Both the position numbers and the translations under genes were made by a program. DNA of 64,000 nucleotides from positions 1,550,001 through 1,614,000 of the forward strand of contig OZ250159.1 in NCBI GenBank assembly GCA_965237785.1, given 5' to 3'. Each line of letters opens with the position of its first letter. Within the stretch, counting starts at the first letter, position 1. Of the stretch, positions 7,431 through 15,130 are shown piece after piece. Source of the DNA: UBA6522 sp965237785. Lineage in GTDB: Bacteria; Pseudomonadota; Gammaproteobacteria; Steroidobacterales; Rariloculaceae. Under the pieces are notes generated by a model. That model searched no databases, was not told the origin of the DNA, and saw only the letters and a program-made list of their open reading frames with translations.

Positions 7431-8132
7431 ATGAAAGTTCCAACCCGCGCAGACTGGTTGGCGGTCATCCTCGGAGTAGCCGGACTTGCGGTCGAGGGTT
7501 CTGCCCAGGTGTCCATGGATGATCCCGGCGCCTTTCGCGAGATCTCATTCGAGACCGACGATGGCGGGTTGATTTTTGGCAACCTCTACGGAGAGGGTCC
7601 CCATGCCGTCGTGCTCGCTCATGGCGCGGTCTTCAATAAGGAGAGCTGGAATGAACTGGCCACGCGGCTCTCCGAAGAAGGCTATCGAGCTCTAGCTATC
7701 GACTTGCGAGGGTATGGAAAATCGACGGCTGGCCGCCGTCCCGGGGCACTTTATGAGGATGTTCTTGGCGGCATTCGGTATCTAAGTGATCAGGGCGCTA
7801 CTCGAGTGTCCGTCATCGGGGCCAGCATGGGCGGTGGCGCGGCGGGGGATGCGGCCGCTCGAGCAGATCCGGGGGAGATCGACCGCCTCATTCTGCTCGC
7901 CGCGGTAGCGGCTGGGGCGCCCGAGCGAATGCAGGGCAACAAGCTCTTTATCGTCTCCCAAGACGATGCCAGCCGGAGGACCGTCGAACGGCAGTTCGAG
8001 GCGGCCGCCGAACCCAAGGAGCTGAGGATTCTTGAAGGAAGCGCCCACGCACAACACATATTCCGAACGAATAGGGCCGGGGAGCTCACGGAAACCTTAC
8101 TGACCTGGCTCAGCGGGAACCCGGAGGATTGA
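7431..8132 (+). CDS. Exported alpha/beta hydrolase
   Basis: This is a 233-residue serine hydrolase fold with an N-terminal hydrophobic signal segment (cleavage likely near GSAQ, residues 22-26). The nucleophile elbow is GASMGG, with S132. Strand/loop features VVLAHGAVFNKESW (oxyanion region) and IDLRGYGKS are typical. The probable acid is D177 or D178 and the histidine is H205 or H208 in SAHAQHIF. The substrate cannot be told. It lies in the accessory block, divergent from the DUF6152 gene. Confidence 0.85.
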   Translation: MKVPTRADWLAVILGVAGLAVEGSAQVSMDDPGAFREISFETDDGGLIFGNLYGEGPHAVVLAHGAVFNKESWNELATRLSEEGYRALAIDLRGYGKSTAGRRPGALYEDVLGGIRYLSDQGATRVSVIGASMGGGAAGDAAARADPGEIDRLILLAAVAAGAPERMQGNKLFIVSQDDASRRTVERQFEAAAEPKELRILEGSAHAQHIFRTNRAGELTETLLTWLSGNPED

Positions 8133-8154
8133 TCCGGCCCACACGGAACACGAG

Positions 8155-8241
8155 TTAGAAAGCCGCCGCGAAGTCTCCGCCGATCGCCTTGTATAGCGAA
8201 GCCAATGCCGTCGCTTTATCCGTCACGGCAAGCGCGTAGTC
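8155..8241 (-). pseudogene. C-terminal scrap of an RND efflux outer-membrane factor
   Basis: A minus-strand frame ending at the TAA at 8155-8157 reads ALAVTDKATALASLYKAIGG followed by DFAAAF. This resembles the last helix of NodT/TolC-type outer-membrane efflux lipoproteins, which usually end in a LVALYKALGGGW-like motif. The frame loses similarity at its upstream end, inside the DUF433 gene, so only about 25-29 codons survive. No pump genes are near. Recognition rests on a short motif. Confidence 0.45.
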
Positions 8242-8435
8242 TCGTGGTCCAAAACGGATTCGACCTGCCACCTATGCACGCCTGGAAACCACTCCAAGAA
8301 CTGATCGATCGACGCGCCGTCCTTCAGGTTCTTGAACAGTGCGGCCACGGGTACGCGAGTACCCGAAAACACCCAGGAACCACTGACCTTTTCGGGATGG
8401 CGTTCGATGGCTTGACAATCCTGCCAACCGGTCAT
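8223..8435 (-). CDS. DUF433 family protein (VapB45-like antitoxin fold)
   Basis: This is a 70-residue protein with the DUF433 pattern: IERHPEKVSGSWVFSGTRVPVAALFKNLKDGASIDQFLEWFPGV, split here around VSGSWVFSGTRVPV. DUF433 proteins are winged-helix-like and often act as antitoxins beside a PIN-like DUF5615 toxin, but no toxin follows here. The ATG overlaps the stop of the hsdS remnant by three bases, suggesting it was the last gene of a restriction operon. Its 3' end runs into an efflux-gene scrap, so it may be a survivor at a deletion junction. Confidence 0.75.
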   Translation of the reverse strand: MTGWQDCQAIERHPEKVSGSWVFSGTRVPVAALFKNLKDGASIDQFLEWFPGVHRWQVESVLDHETTRLP

Positions 8436-8604
8436 GGTGCTACTCTTCTGCCTTCAGTAGGAACATCATCGCATTCCATTGTTTCGCTCGCCACTGTGCG
8501 CGGCGCGCTGCCACTGTCTTCGGGCAAACGCGCAGCAGCGTCACGGACATCCATCTTTCAGGTGACCACATCGGCAATTAGACGGGTGCGGTATTCGCGT
8601 AGGA
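8432..8604 (-). pseudogene. hsdS: C-terminal remnant of type I restriction specificity subunit
   Basis: On the minus strand the frame reads VLREYRTRLIADVVT, then a TGA, then KMDVRDAAARLPEDSG. Intact HsdS proteins commonly end LREYRTRLIADVVTGKLDVREAA, so the TGA sits exactly where the conserved glycine codon (GGA) should be: a nonsense mutation. Upstream of about 8604 the similarity disappears, so the gene is also truncated. The frame ends at 8432-8434, overlapping the DUF433 start. No hsdM or hsdR is in the window. Confidence 0.7.
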
Positions 8605-8705
8605 CCTCTCCCTCCCCGCCCCGGGGCACGCGCACGCTCCGGGCTGTACGTTTCCCAACGTTCTATCGTGGAACTATACGGAAACGAACGGAATATGCAG
8701 GACGA

Positions 8706-8739
8706 GAAAACAAAAAAACCCTTTGAATTAAAAGGGTTT
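8706..8739 (-). terminator. Rho-independent terminator after tRNA-Leu
   Basis: On the minus strand a 9-bp stem (AAACCCTTT / AAAGGGTTT, 8716-8739) with a 6-base loop is followed by a run of seven T. It lies about 35 bases after the tRNA 3' end and should end the secG-tRNA-Leu transcript before the accessory block. Confidence 0.85.
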
Positions 8740-8773
8740 AAGATTTGTTTCTGGAACACCGCGACTCCATTCG

Positions 8774-8858
8774 TGGTGCCGATGGCCGGACTCGAACCGG
8801 CACGGCTTGCGCCACTGCCCCCTCAAGACAGCGTGTCTACCAGTTCCACCACATCGGC
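8774..8858 (-). tRNA. tRNA-Leu (anticodon GAG)
   Basis: 85 bases on the minus strand. The acceptor stem GCCGATG pairs with CATCGGC, followed by A and an encoded CCA (8774-8776). The class II shape is present: D arm with TGGTAGACACG, anticodon loop TTGAGGG closed by CTGTC/GGCAG, a long variable arm, and T loop GGTTCGAGTCC. Anticodon GAG reads CUC/CUU. The position directly after secG matches relatives. Confidence 0.96.
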
Positions 8859-8907
8859 ATGGTTTTGATGAAGTCGGTCAAATCTCGTGAGTTACGGCAG
8901 CGGCGGC

Positions 8908-9306
8908 CTAGGGTTCCGGGGTTTCATTTACCACCGGCGTTTCCTCGACATTTGGCAAGGCCGGCAAATCCGGCAATTCGGAAGGGAGTACGATGGCCTC
9001 GGGCTCGAAGGTCTCGGCCTCCGTTGGAGCCCCCATCACCGTCTCTTCCAGCAGGCTGGTCGGTGCCGTAGTCTGTCCCGCCAGATAGGCCAAGGTCAAG
9101 CTCGTGGCGAAGAACATGGTCGCCAACACCCCGGTAGCCCTTGAGAAAAAACTCGCGCTTCCGCGGGAACCAAAGACCGTTCCCGAGGCCCCGGACCCGA
9201 AGCCCGTGCCCGCCTCTGCTCCCTTGCCGCGCTGCAAAAGCACCAGCACGATGATCATCAACGCCACGAGCAAGTGAATGTAGAGCACTATGGGTTGAAT
9301 CGTCAT
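8908..9306 (-). CDS. secG: Preprotein translocase subunit SecG
   Basis: This small membrane subunit of the SecYEG channel has 132 residues. Two membrane helices (about residues 6-24 and 55-77) flank the conserved GKGAEAGTGFGSGASGTVFG loop, with RGSASFFSRATGVLA after it. The C-terminal 50 residues are acidic and proline-rich, a variable tail. It lies between tpiA and tRNA-Leu, 18 bases after tpiA, as in many Gammaproteobacteria. Confidence 0.96.
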   Translation of the reverse strand: MTIQPIVLYIHLLVALMIIVLVLLQRGKGAEAGTGFGSGASGTVFGSRGSASFFSRATGVLATMFFATSLTLAYLAGQTTAPTSLLEETVMGAPTEAETFEPEAIVLPSELPDLPALPNVEETPVVNETPEP

Positions 9307-9324
9307 CCGCCGGTCTCCGCCCGC

Positions 9325-10089
9325 CTACGCTGCTGCTGCTTCGAAAATAGCCAAAAAGTCGCGCGCATCCAGGGATGCGCCGCCTACCAATCCACCGTCG
9401 ATGTCGTCCATGGCGAGCAACTCACGGGCATTCGATCCCTTGACACTGCCGCCGTACAAGATCCTCAACTTCCGGGCGATTATATCATCCTGCCTGCGGA
9501 TCAACCCGCGGATAAACCCGTGAACCTCCTGTGCCTGTTGCGGCGTCGCCGTGCGCCCGGTGCCGATAGCCCAGACGGGTTCATACGCGACGACCGCCTC
9601 GGCAAAAGCCTCAATCCCAACAGATGACAGGACACTCTCGACTTGCCGCCGAATCACTTCTTCTGTCCTGCCGGCCTCGCGATCCGCCAGCACTTCGCCG
9701 ACACAAAGAATCGGGATCAGCCCCTGCGCTTGCGCCGCGCTGAACTTGGCCGCGACCGTCTTGTCGTCCTCGCCGAAATAGGCGCGCCGTTCCGAATGGC
9801 CAACGATTACGTACTCGCAGCCGTGGTCCTTCAGCATTCGTCCGGAGACTTCCCCGGTATAGGCCCCCGAATCGGCAAACTCGGCAAGATTCTGGCCGCC
9901 CAAATGAATCGGGGTGTCGGCGAGCCAGCCGCCGACCGCCTGCAGGTACACCGGCGGCGGGCATACGAGCATCTGCGCCGGCGATGTCTCGCCGAGTCCT
10001 GTCCGCAACGCCGATACCAGCGCCTTACAGGACTCTAACGACCCGTGCATCTTCCAGTTTCCCGCGATGAGCGGCATTCTCGTAGCCAT
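9325..10089 (-). CDS. tpiA: Triose-phosphate isomerase
   Basis: This glycolytic enzyme interconverts glyceraldehyde 3-phosphate and dihydroxyacetone phosphate; 254 residues. Motifs seen: AGNWKMHGS (catalytic lysine), IVGHSERRAYF (catalytic histidine), VAYEPVWAIGTGRTATPQQ (catalytic glutamate and flexible loop) and LYGGSVKGSNA (phosphate binding). It lies in the glmM-tpiA-secG string. Two possible ATG starts exist four codons apart; the first is used. Confidence 0.98.
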   Translation of the reverse strand: MATRMPLIAGNWKMHGSLESCKALVSALRTGLGETSPAQMLVCPPPVYLQAVGGWLADTPIHLGGQNLAEFADSGAYTGEVSGRMLKDHGCEYVIVGHSERRAYFGEDDKTVAAKFSAAQAQGLIPILCVGEVLADREAGRTEEVIRRQVESVLSSVGIEAFAEAVVAYEPVWAIGTGRTATPQQAQEVHGFIRGLIRRQDDIIARKLRILYGGSVKGSNARELLAMDDIDGGLVGGASLDARDFLAIFEAAAA

Positions 10090-10133
10090 GTAAAGCGTTG
10101 TCGAACAGTTACGCCGAATGGCGGGCGCAGAGC

Positions 10134-11489
10134 TTACGGGGCAGCAGCCCGCGAATCAATACGGCGGCGAACCGAATCCGCCAGGCGTTGGGCAACGGTG
10201 GTCACGGTATGCTCGTCTTCGCCCTCCACCATCACGCGGATCACCGGCTCGGTACCGGAGGCCCGAAGCACCACGCGGCCACGATCCCCCAGCACCGATT
10301 CGGCTTCGTCGACCGCTTCGAGAATGGCCGGCTCGCGGTCCACGTCAATGGTGTCGGCAGCCTCTACGTTGACGATTCGCTGTGGAAAAACCAGCATATC
10401 CCGGACCAGTTCCTTGAGCCCGGCCCCGGTTCGCCGCATGACAGCCAGAACCTGCAGGGCGGTAACCAGACCGTCTCCGGTGGTCGCCTTGTCAAGACAA
10501 AGCACATGCCCCGATGTCTCACCGCCGAGTATGCCGCCGCTGGCCTTCAGCATTTCCAATACATGACGGTCGCCCACCCGGGCACGGCGAAAATCCACTC
10601 CCAGGTCGCCCAGCGCCGTCTCCAGGCCCAGGTTGCTCATGACGGTACCGACCACGGGACCCCGCAGCGTGCCCTGTTCAAGCCGGTCACGGGCGAGGAT
10701 GTAGAGCAACCGGTCGCCGTCGATCAACTCGCCGCCCTCATCCACCATCACCACGCGGTCGCCGTCGCCGTCCAACGCCAACCCGGCGTGGGCGCGCACA
10801 CCCGTCACCGTCAGCTTGAGCAAATCCGGGCGCGTCGCGCCGCAGCCATCGTTGATGTTGCGGCCGTTGGGCGAACAACCCACGGGCACGACCTCGGCGC
10901 CCAGATCCTCCATCACCCGCGGGGCGACCTTGTACGCGGCGCCGTGCGAGGCGTCCACCACCAATTTCAAGCCCGCAAAATTCATCCCGTCGGGAATCGT
11001 CCGCTTGCAGAACTCCTCGTAGTCGACTCGGGCAAACGCGATATGTTTCGCCTGTCCCAATGCCCTGGAGGAACGAGTCACGGCGGGCAATTCGAGCTGT
11101 TCCTCGATGGCTTCCTCGATCTCGTCTGACAGTTTCGCGCCGGCCCGATCGAAGAGCTTGATGCCGTTATCGAAATAAGGATTGTGGGAGGCACTGATGA
11201 CGACGCCGAAGTCTGCGCGCAGCTTCTTTGTAAGGTAGGCGATGGCGGGTGTCGGCAGCGGTCCGGTGAGCAGCACATCGACGCCGGACGCAACGAAACC
11301 CGCCTCCATGGCCGACTCGAACATATAGCCCGAGACGCGCGTGTCCTTGCCGATGAGCACCGAGCCGCCGTCGGGGGCGAGCACGCGAGCGGTTGCACTG
11401 GCCAGCCGAAGCGCGAATTCCACGGTCATCGGCGGCTGGCCGACTTCCCCGCGAATTCCATCCGTTCCGAAATAGCGCTTGTCCCGCAT
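10134..11489 (-). CDS. glmM: Phosphoglucosamine mutase
   Basis: This enzyme converts glucosamine-6-phosphate to glucosamine-1-phosphate for UDP-GlcNAc, hence peptidoglycan and LPS; 451 residues. It begins with the typical FGTDGIRGEVG. The active-site phosphoserine is S101 in ISASHNPYFDNGIK. The metal loop LDGDGDRV and the sugar loop LGGETSGH are present, and ASGTEPVIRVMVE is the phosphate-binding C-terminal loop. In most Gammaproteobacteria folP lies between ftsH and glmM; here only 79 bases do. Confidence 0.97.
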   Translation of the reverse strand: MRDKRYFGTDGIRGEVGQPPMTVEFALRLASATARVLAPDGGSVLIGKDTRVSGYMFESAMEAGFVASGVDVLLTGPLPTPAIAYLTKKLRADFGVVISASHNPYFDNGIKLFDRAGAKLSDEIEEAIEEQLELPAVTRSSRALGQAKHIAFARVDYEEFCKRTIPDGMNFAGLKLVVDASHGAAYKVAPRVMEDLGAEVVPVGCSPNGRNINDGCGATRPDLLKLTVTGVRAHAGLALDGDGDRVVMVDEGGELIDGDRLLYILARDRLEQGTLRGPVVGTVMSNLGLETALGDLGVDFRRARVGDRHVLEMLKASGGILGGETSGHVLCLDKATTGDGLVTALQVLAVMRRTGAGLKELVRDMLVFPQRIVNVEAADTIDVDREPAILEAVDEAESVLGDRGRVVLRASGTEPVIRVMVEGEDEHTVTTVAQRLADSVRRRIDSRAAAP

Positions 11490-11568
11490 ACGTCACCAAC
11501 CTTCGCCAGGACTTGGGATCGATTCCGTTCGTGGAACGAGGATAGCGCCGGTGACGGCGTCCTGGGAG

Positions 11569-13488
11569 CTAATGCTGGCCCGCGGGACCGCCCAGCGGTG
11601 GCTTGCCCTTCTCACTGACCGGCTTGGTCTTGGCCGAATGGCCCTCACCCGGTTCGGAGTCGTCCCAGTCTTTCGGCGGACTGGGCTCACGGTTCTCCAT
11701 GACTTCCTTGATCTGATTCTCGTCGAGGGTTTCGTACTTCATCAGCGCATCGGCCATCAGGTGCATCTTGTCCATTTCACGCTCGAGGATGCTCTTTGCA
11801 TCGACGTAGCATTCGTCGATGAGTCTGCGCACTTCATTGTCGATGGCGTGCGCGGTCTCATCCGATACCTGCTTGTGCCGGGTGACGCTGCGGCCGAGGA
11901 AAATCTCGCCGTCGTCCTCGCTGTAGGTAAGCGGGCCGAGTCGGTCCGACAAACCCCACTTGGTCACCATATTGCGTGCAATCTCGGTGGCGCGCTCGAT
12001 GTCGTTCGAAGCGCCGGTGGTCACGTACGCGGGACCAAAGATGAGTTCCTCGGCGACACGGCCGCCGAACAGGCTCTTCATTTGGCTCAGAAGTCGTTGT
12101 TTGGTGTAGCTGTAGCGGTCCTCTTCCGGCAGGAACATGGTCACGCCCAGCGCCCGGCCCCGCGGGATGATCGTCACCTTGTAGACCGGATCGTGATCCG
12201 GGACATGCAGGCCGACAACGGCGTGTCCGGACTCGTGGTATGCCGTGAGCCGCTTGTCCTCTTCGCTCATGACCATGGAGCGGCGCTCGGTCCCCATCAT
12301 GATCTTGTCCTTGGCCTTGTCGAACTCGTCCATGCCGACGGTTCGCCGATTGGCCCGGGCCGCCAGGAGCGCCGCCTCGTTTACCAGGTTTGCCAGGTCG
12401 GCGCCGGAAAATCCAGGCGTGCCGCGGGCAATCACCGACGGCCGCACGCTCTTGCCGATCGGCACCTTGCGCATATGGACTTTCAGGATCTGCTCGCGGC
12501 CGCGAACGTCGGGCAGCGGCACCACCACCTGGCGATCGAACCGTCCCGGGCGCAACAACGCCGGATCGAGCACATCGGGGCGGTTGGTGGCGGCGATGAC
12601 GATGACGCCCTCGTTGCCCTCGAAGCCGTCCATTTCCACCAGCAACTGATTCAGCGTCTGCTCGCGCTCATCGTGGCCGCCGCCCAAACCGGCGCCACGG
12701 TGACGGCCGACAGCGTCGATCTCATCGATGAAGACGATACACGGGGCGTGCTTCTTGGCCTGCTCGAACATGTCGCGGACCCGTGACGCACCCACGCCCA
12801 CAAACATCTCCACGAAGTCGGAGCCGGAGATGGTATAGAACGGCACCTTCGCTTCCCCGGCGATGGCCCTGGCGAGCAGCGTCTTCCCGGTTCCCGGGGA
12901 TCCCACCATGAGCACGCCCTTGGGAATCTTTCCGCCGAGGCGCTGGAACTTGGCGGGGTCCTTGAGGAACTCGACGATTTCAGCGACCTCCTCCTTGGCC
13001 TCCTCGATTCCAGCCACGTCGGCGAAGGTCACGTTGACCTGATCCTCGCCCAATAACCTCGCCCGACTCTTGCCGAAGGACATGGCCCCGCGACCGCCAC
13101 CGGCACCTTGCATCTGGCGCATGAAATAGACCCATACGGCAATCAGCAACAGAATCGGGAAGGACGAAACAAATAACTGCAACAGGAAGGACTGCTGCTC
13201 TGGCGGTTGCGCCTGAATACGCACGCTGTTTTCCTGCAGCGTGGTGATGAGCATCGTATTTTCGGTTTCCGGATTGTAGGTAATGAGCTGTTCGCCGTTG
13301 CGATCGTACTCGATCGCCTCATCGTTGAAGGTAACCGACGAGACGGAACCGTCCTTGACCTGGGAAATAAACTCCGAATACGCGACCGTTTCGGCGCGCT
13401 GGTTCGTGGGCCCGAAGCTGCGTACGACCGACGCCAGCACCACTGCTATGACGATCCAAAGAATCGCGTTCTTTATCAAATCGTTCAA
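11569..13488 (-). CDS. ftsH: ATP-dependent zinc metalloprotease FtsH
   Basis: This membrane-bound AAA+ protease degrades unstable membrane and regulatory proteins, including sigma-32 in E. coli; 639 residues. There are two membrane helices (about 5-24 and 103-122), Walker A GSPGTGKT at 196-203, Walker B CIVFIDEIDAVG, and the zinc motif HESGH in TAYHESGHAVVGLH. The start is TTG at 13488 (LNDLIKNAILW) with GAGG eight bases upstream. A perfect 8-1-8 palindrome lies just ahead of it. The C-terminal tail is charged and proline-rich. Confidence 0.97.
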   Translation of the reverse strand: MNDLIKNAILWIVIAVVLASVVRSFGPTNQRAETVAYSEFISQVKDGSVSSVTFNDEAIEYDRNGEQLITYNPETENTMLITTLQENSVRIQAQPPEQQSFLLQLFVSSFPILLLIAVWVYFMRQMQGAGGGRGAMSFGKSRARLLGEDQVNVTFADVAGIEEAKEEVAEIVEFLKDPAKFQRLGGKIPKGVLMVGSPGTGKTLLARAIAGEAKVPFYTISGSDFVEMFVGVGASRVRDMFEQAKKHAPCIVFIDEIDAVGRHRGAGLGGGHDEREQTLNQLLVEMDGFEGNEGVIVIAATNRPDVLDPALLRPGRFDRQVVVPLPDVRGREQILKVHMRKVPIGKSVRPSVIARGTPGFSGADLANLVNEAALLAARANRRTVGMDEFDKAKDKIMMGTERRSMVMSEEDKRLTAYHESGHAVVGLHVPDHDPVYKVTIIPRGRALGVTMFLPEEDRYSYTKQRLLSQMKSLFGGRVAEELIFGPAYVTTGASNDIERATEIARNMVTKWGLSDRLGPLTYSEDDGEIFLGRSVTRHKQVSDETAHAIDNEVRRLIDECYVDAKSILEREMDKMHLMADALMKYETLDENQIKEVMENREPSPPKDWDDSEPGEGHSAKTKPVSEKGKPPLGGPAGQH

Positions 13489-13503
13489 AGCATCGCCCTC
13501 AAC

Positions 13504-13520
13504 GTATCCAGCCTGGATAC
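13504..13520. promoter_or_regulatory. Perfect palindrome upstream of ftsH
   Basis: GTATCCAG-C-CTGGATAC, an 8-1-8 perfect inverted repeat, lies in the 59-base gap between rlmE and ftsH, 16 bases before the ftsH TTG. It could be an operator or a small RNA hairpin near the ribosome site. No factor can be assigned. Confidence 0.3.
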
Positions 13521-13547
13521 CGCGCCGACCGCCTACAGCGGACCCTA

Positions 13548-14165
13548 CTACATCCCATGGTTTCTCGCCAGCAAATACATCTCGCGGCTCTCGGGCCTCG
13601 ACGCGCGGGGTTTGATCGTTCGGACGCTCCCGAATCGGTCCCTCGCGACGCCGAGAAACGGCTCGAATCCTTCGCCCTGGAACAGTTTGACGAGGAAACT
13701 GCCCCTTGGTTCGAGCACCTCGCAGGCAAATTCCAGGGCCGCCTCGGCCAGGCTCATGGCTCTGGGCTGATCCACTGCCGCATGACCAGTGATATTGGGC
13801 GCCATATCCGACATTACAAGGCGCGGTGGCGCGCCGTCCAACGCCCTGACGAGCTGGTCACGGATCCCTGTACGGGTGAAGTCGCCCTGAATGAAATGGA
13901 CCCCCTGGATCGGATCCATGGGTTCAAGATCGATGGCTACCAGCCTCCCGGTGGAACCGATTTTCGACGCTGCGTACTGGCTCCAGCCGCCGGGGCACGC
14001 TCCCAGGTCCACGCAGACCATCCCGGGCCTGAGCAAGCGATCCCTGGTGTCGATCTGCTGGAGTTTGTAGACGGCTCGACTGCGCCATCCTTCCCGTACG
14101 GCCCTGGCCACAAACGGATCCTCCTGCTGGCGCCGGCGCCAATGTCCGGAGGGCTGGCGTCTCAT
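13548..14165 (-). CDS. rlmE: 23S rRNA (uridine(2552)-2'-O)-methyltransferase RlmE (FtsJ)
   Basis: This SAM-dependent methyltransferase modifies U2552 in the ribosomal A-site loop. I start it at the ATG at 14165 (MRRQPSGHWRRRQQEDPFV), giving 205 residues, the usual length; the frame is open 32 codons further but that part is arginine-rich and unlike the family. Motifs: YKLQQID (catalytic lysine), VDLGACPGGWSQYA (SAM site), VMSDMAPNITGH (catalytic aspartate), and LVKLFQGEGF (catalytic lysine). The usual upstream neighbour yhbY is absent. Confidence 0.95.
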   Translation of the reverse strand: MRRQPSGHWRRRQQEDPFVARAVREGWRSRAVYKLQQIDTRDRLLRPGMVCVDLGACPGGWSQYAASKIGSTGRLVAIDLEPMDPIQGVHFIQGDFTRTGIRDQLVRALDGAPPRLVMSDMAPNITGHAAVDQPRAMSLAEAALEFACEVLEPRGSFLVKLFQGEGFEPFLGVARDRFGSVRTIKPRASRPESREMYLLARNHGM

Positions 14166-14286
14166 CCTGCCGCCGCGTCCCAGCCACCGAAGCGGACGGA
14201 CTGCTCGCCGACGGCCCCCGGTGCCCTCGCGGTCACGGTCGCGGGAACACCGGGGAAGCACAGTTCGAATGCCTTGATGTGGACAT

Positions 14287-14529
14287 CTAAGCGAATAACT
14301 GCGCGGCGAACAGCAGGCCGACGATGCTCACCGCGCACGTGTACAGGCGGGTGGTAATCCGGGCTTCCACTGCCGTGAATTTGGCATCCAGCGTAGCTTC
14401 CAACCGCTCAAGATCGGCCTTGGTGGCAACGTCGCGGCCAGCGCGCCCGATAGCGTCCACGATGGCGCAGGCGTGGCCGGTCTCGATCCCGGCATCTTCC
14501 AGGGCGCGGATGGTCGCGGCGGTATCCAT
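14287..14529 (-). CDS. DUF1640-like small coiled-coil membrane protein
   Basis: This 80-residue protein starts at MDTAATIRALEDAG. A short helical region (SAM-like 'RALEDAGIETGHACAIVDAI') leads to the coiled coil ATKADLERLEATLDAKFTAVEA and a C-terminal membrane helix (about residues 62-78). This layout is that of DUF1640/CCDC90-type proteins, often with no known role. The frame is open 28 codons further up, but that part looks non-coding. It sits between greA and rlmE, where yhbY is normally found. Confidence 0.6.
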   Translation of the reverse strand: MDTAATIRALEDAGIETGHACAIVDAIGRAGRDVATKADLERLEATLDAKFTAVEARITTRLYTCAVSIVGLLFAAQLFA

Positions 14530-14656
14530 GGTATGTGCCAAGCAGGTTTCCCCGCCAGGTATTGTAGCAACTGCAGGAAGGCGTTGAGCACGAAGGTACA
14601 CACCGGATTGCAACCGTGCACGCGGCCTTTCTCTGCAATCGCCCGTGAAATCGTGG

Positions 14657-15130
14657 TTAAACGTACTTCACACCGACAATCTCGTAGGTCTGCCGCCCCT
14701 TCGGAGCCGCGACCTCGATGATGTCGCCTTCCCACTTGCCGATCATCGCCCGAGCCATCGGTGAACGAATGGAAATAAGATCCTGCTTGATGTCGGCTTC
14801 GTCCTCTCCAACGATCTGAAAGCGCCTCTCCGCACCATCGCCGGGGCTGATCAGGTGCACGGTGGCCCCGAACACCACCCTGCCGCCGGCATCGAGCTTT
14901 TCCACCTCGATAATCTGCGCCAGGGACAACTTGGCTTCGATGTCCCGGATTCGCGCTTCCGCCAATCCCTGCTGCTCCTTGGCGGCATGGTATTCGGCAT
15001 TCTCGCGCAGATCGCCGTGTTCGCGGGCGACCCCGATGGCCGCGCTGATTTTCGGCCGCTCGGTCTTCAGTCGCTTCAACTCGTCACGCAACTGGCGGGC
15101 TCCCCGGGCTGTCAGCGGCACCTTGTCCAT
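14657..15130 (-). CDS. greA: Transcription elongation factor GreA
   Basis: GreA stimulates cleavage of backtracked RNA by RNA polymerase. It has 157 residues from the ATG at 15130, whose A is also the last base of the carB stop (TGATG). A TTG one codon earlier is possible. The N-terminal coiled coil has REHGDLRENAEYHAAKEQQ, whose acidic tip (D, E) acts in the secondary channel. The C-terminal FKBP-like domain has ISIRSPMARAMIGKWEGD. Confidence 0.97.
   Translation of the reverse strand: MDKVPLTARGARQLRDELKRLKTERPKISAAIGVAREHGDLRENAEYHAAKEQQGLAEARIRDIEAKLSLAQIIEVEKLDAGGRVVFGATVHLISPGDGAERRFQIVGEDEADIKQDLISIRSPMARAMIGKWEGDIIEVAAPKGRQTYEIVGVKYV

Noticed and set aside
8541..8759. Minus-strand 72-codon frame over the tRNA terminator
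   Set aside because: It is read through a terminator hairpin and another frame of the hsdS remnant; no family likeness.
14166..14261. Longer RlmE start with an arginine-rich leader
   Set aside because: The ATG at 14165 gives the usual family length and N-terminus.
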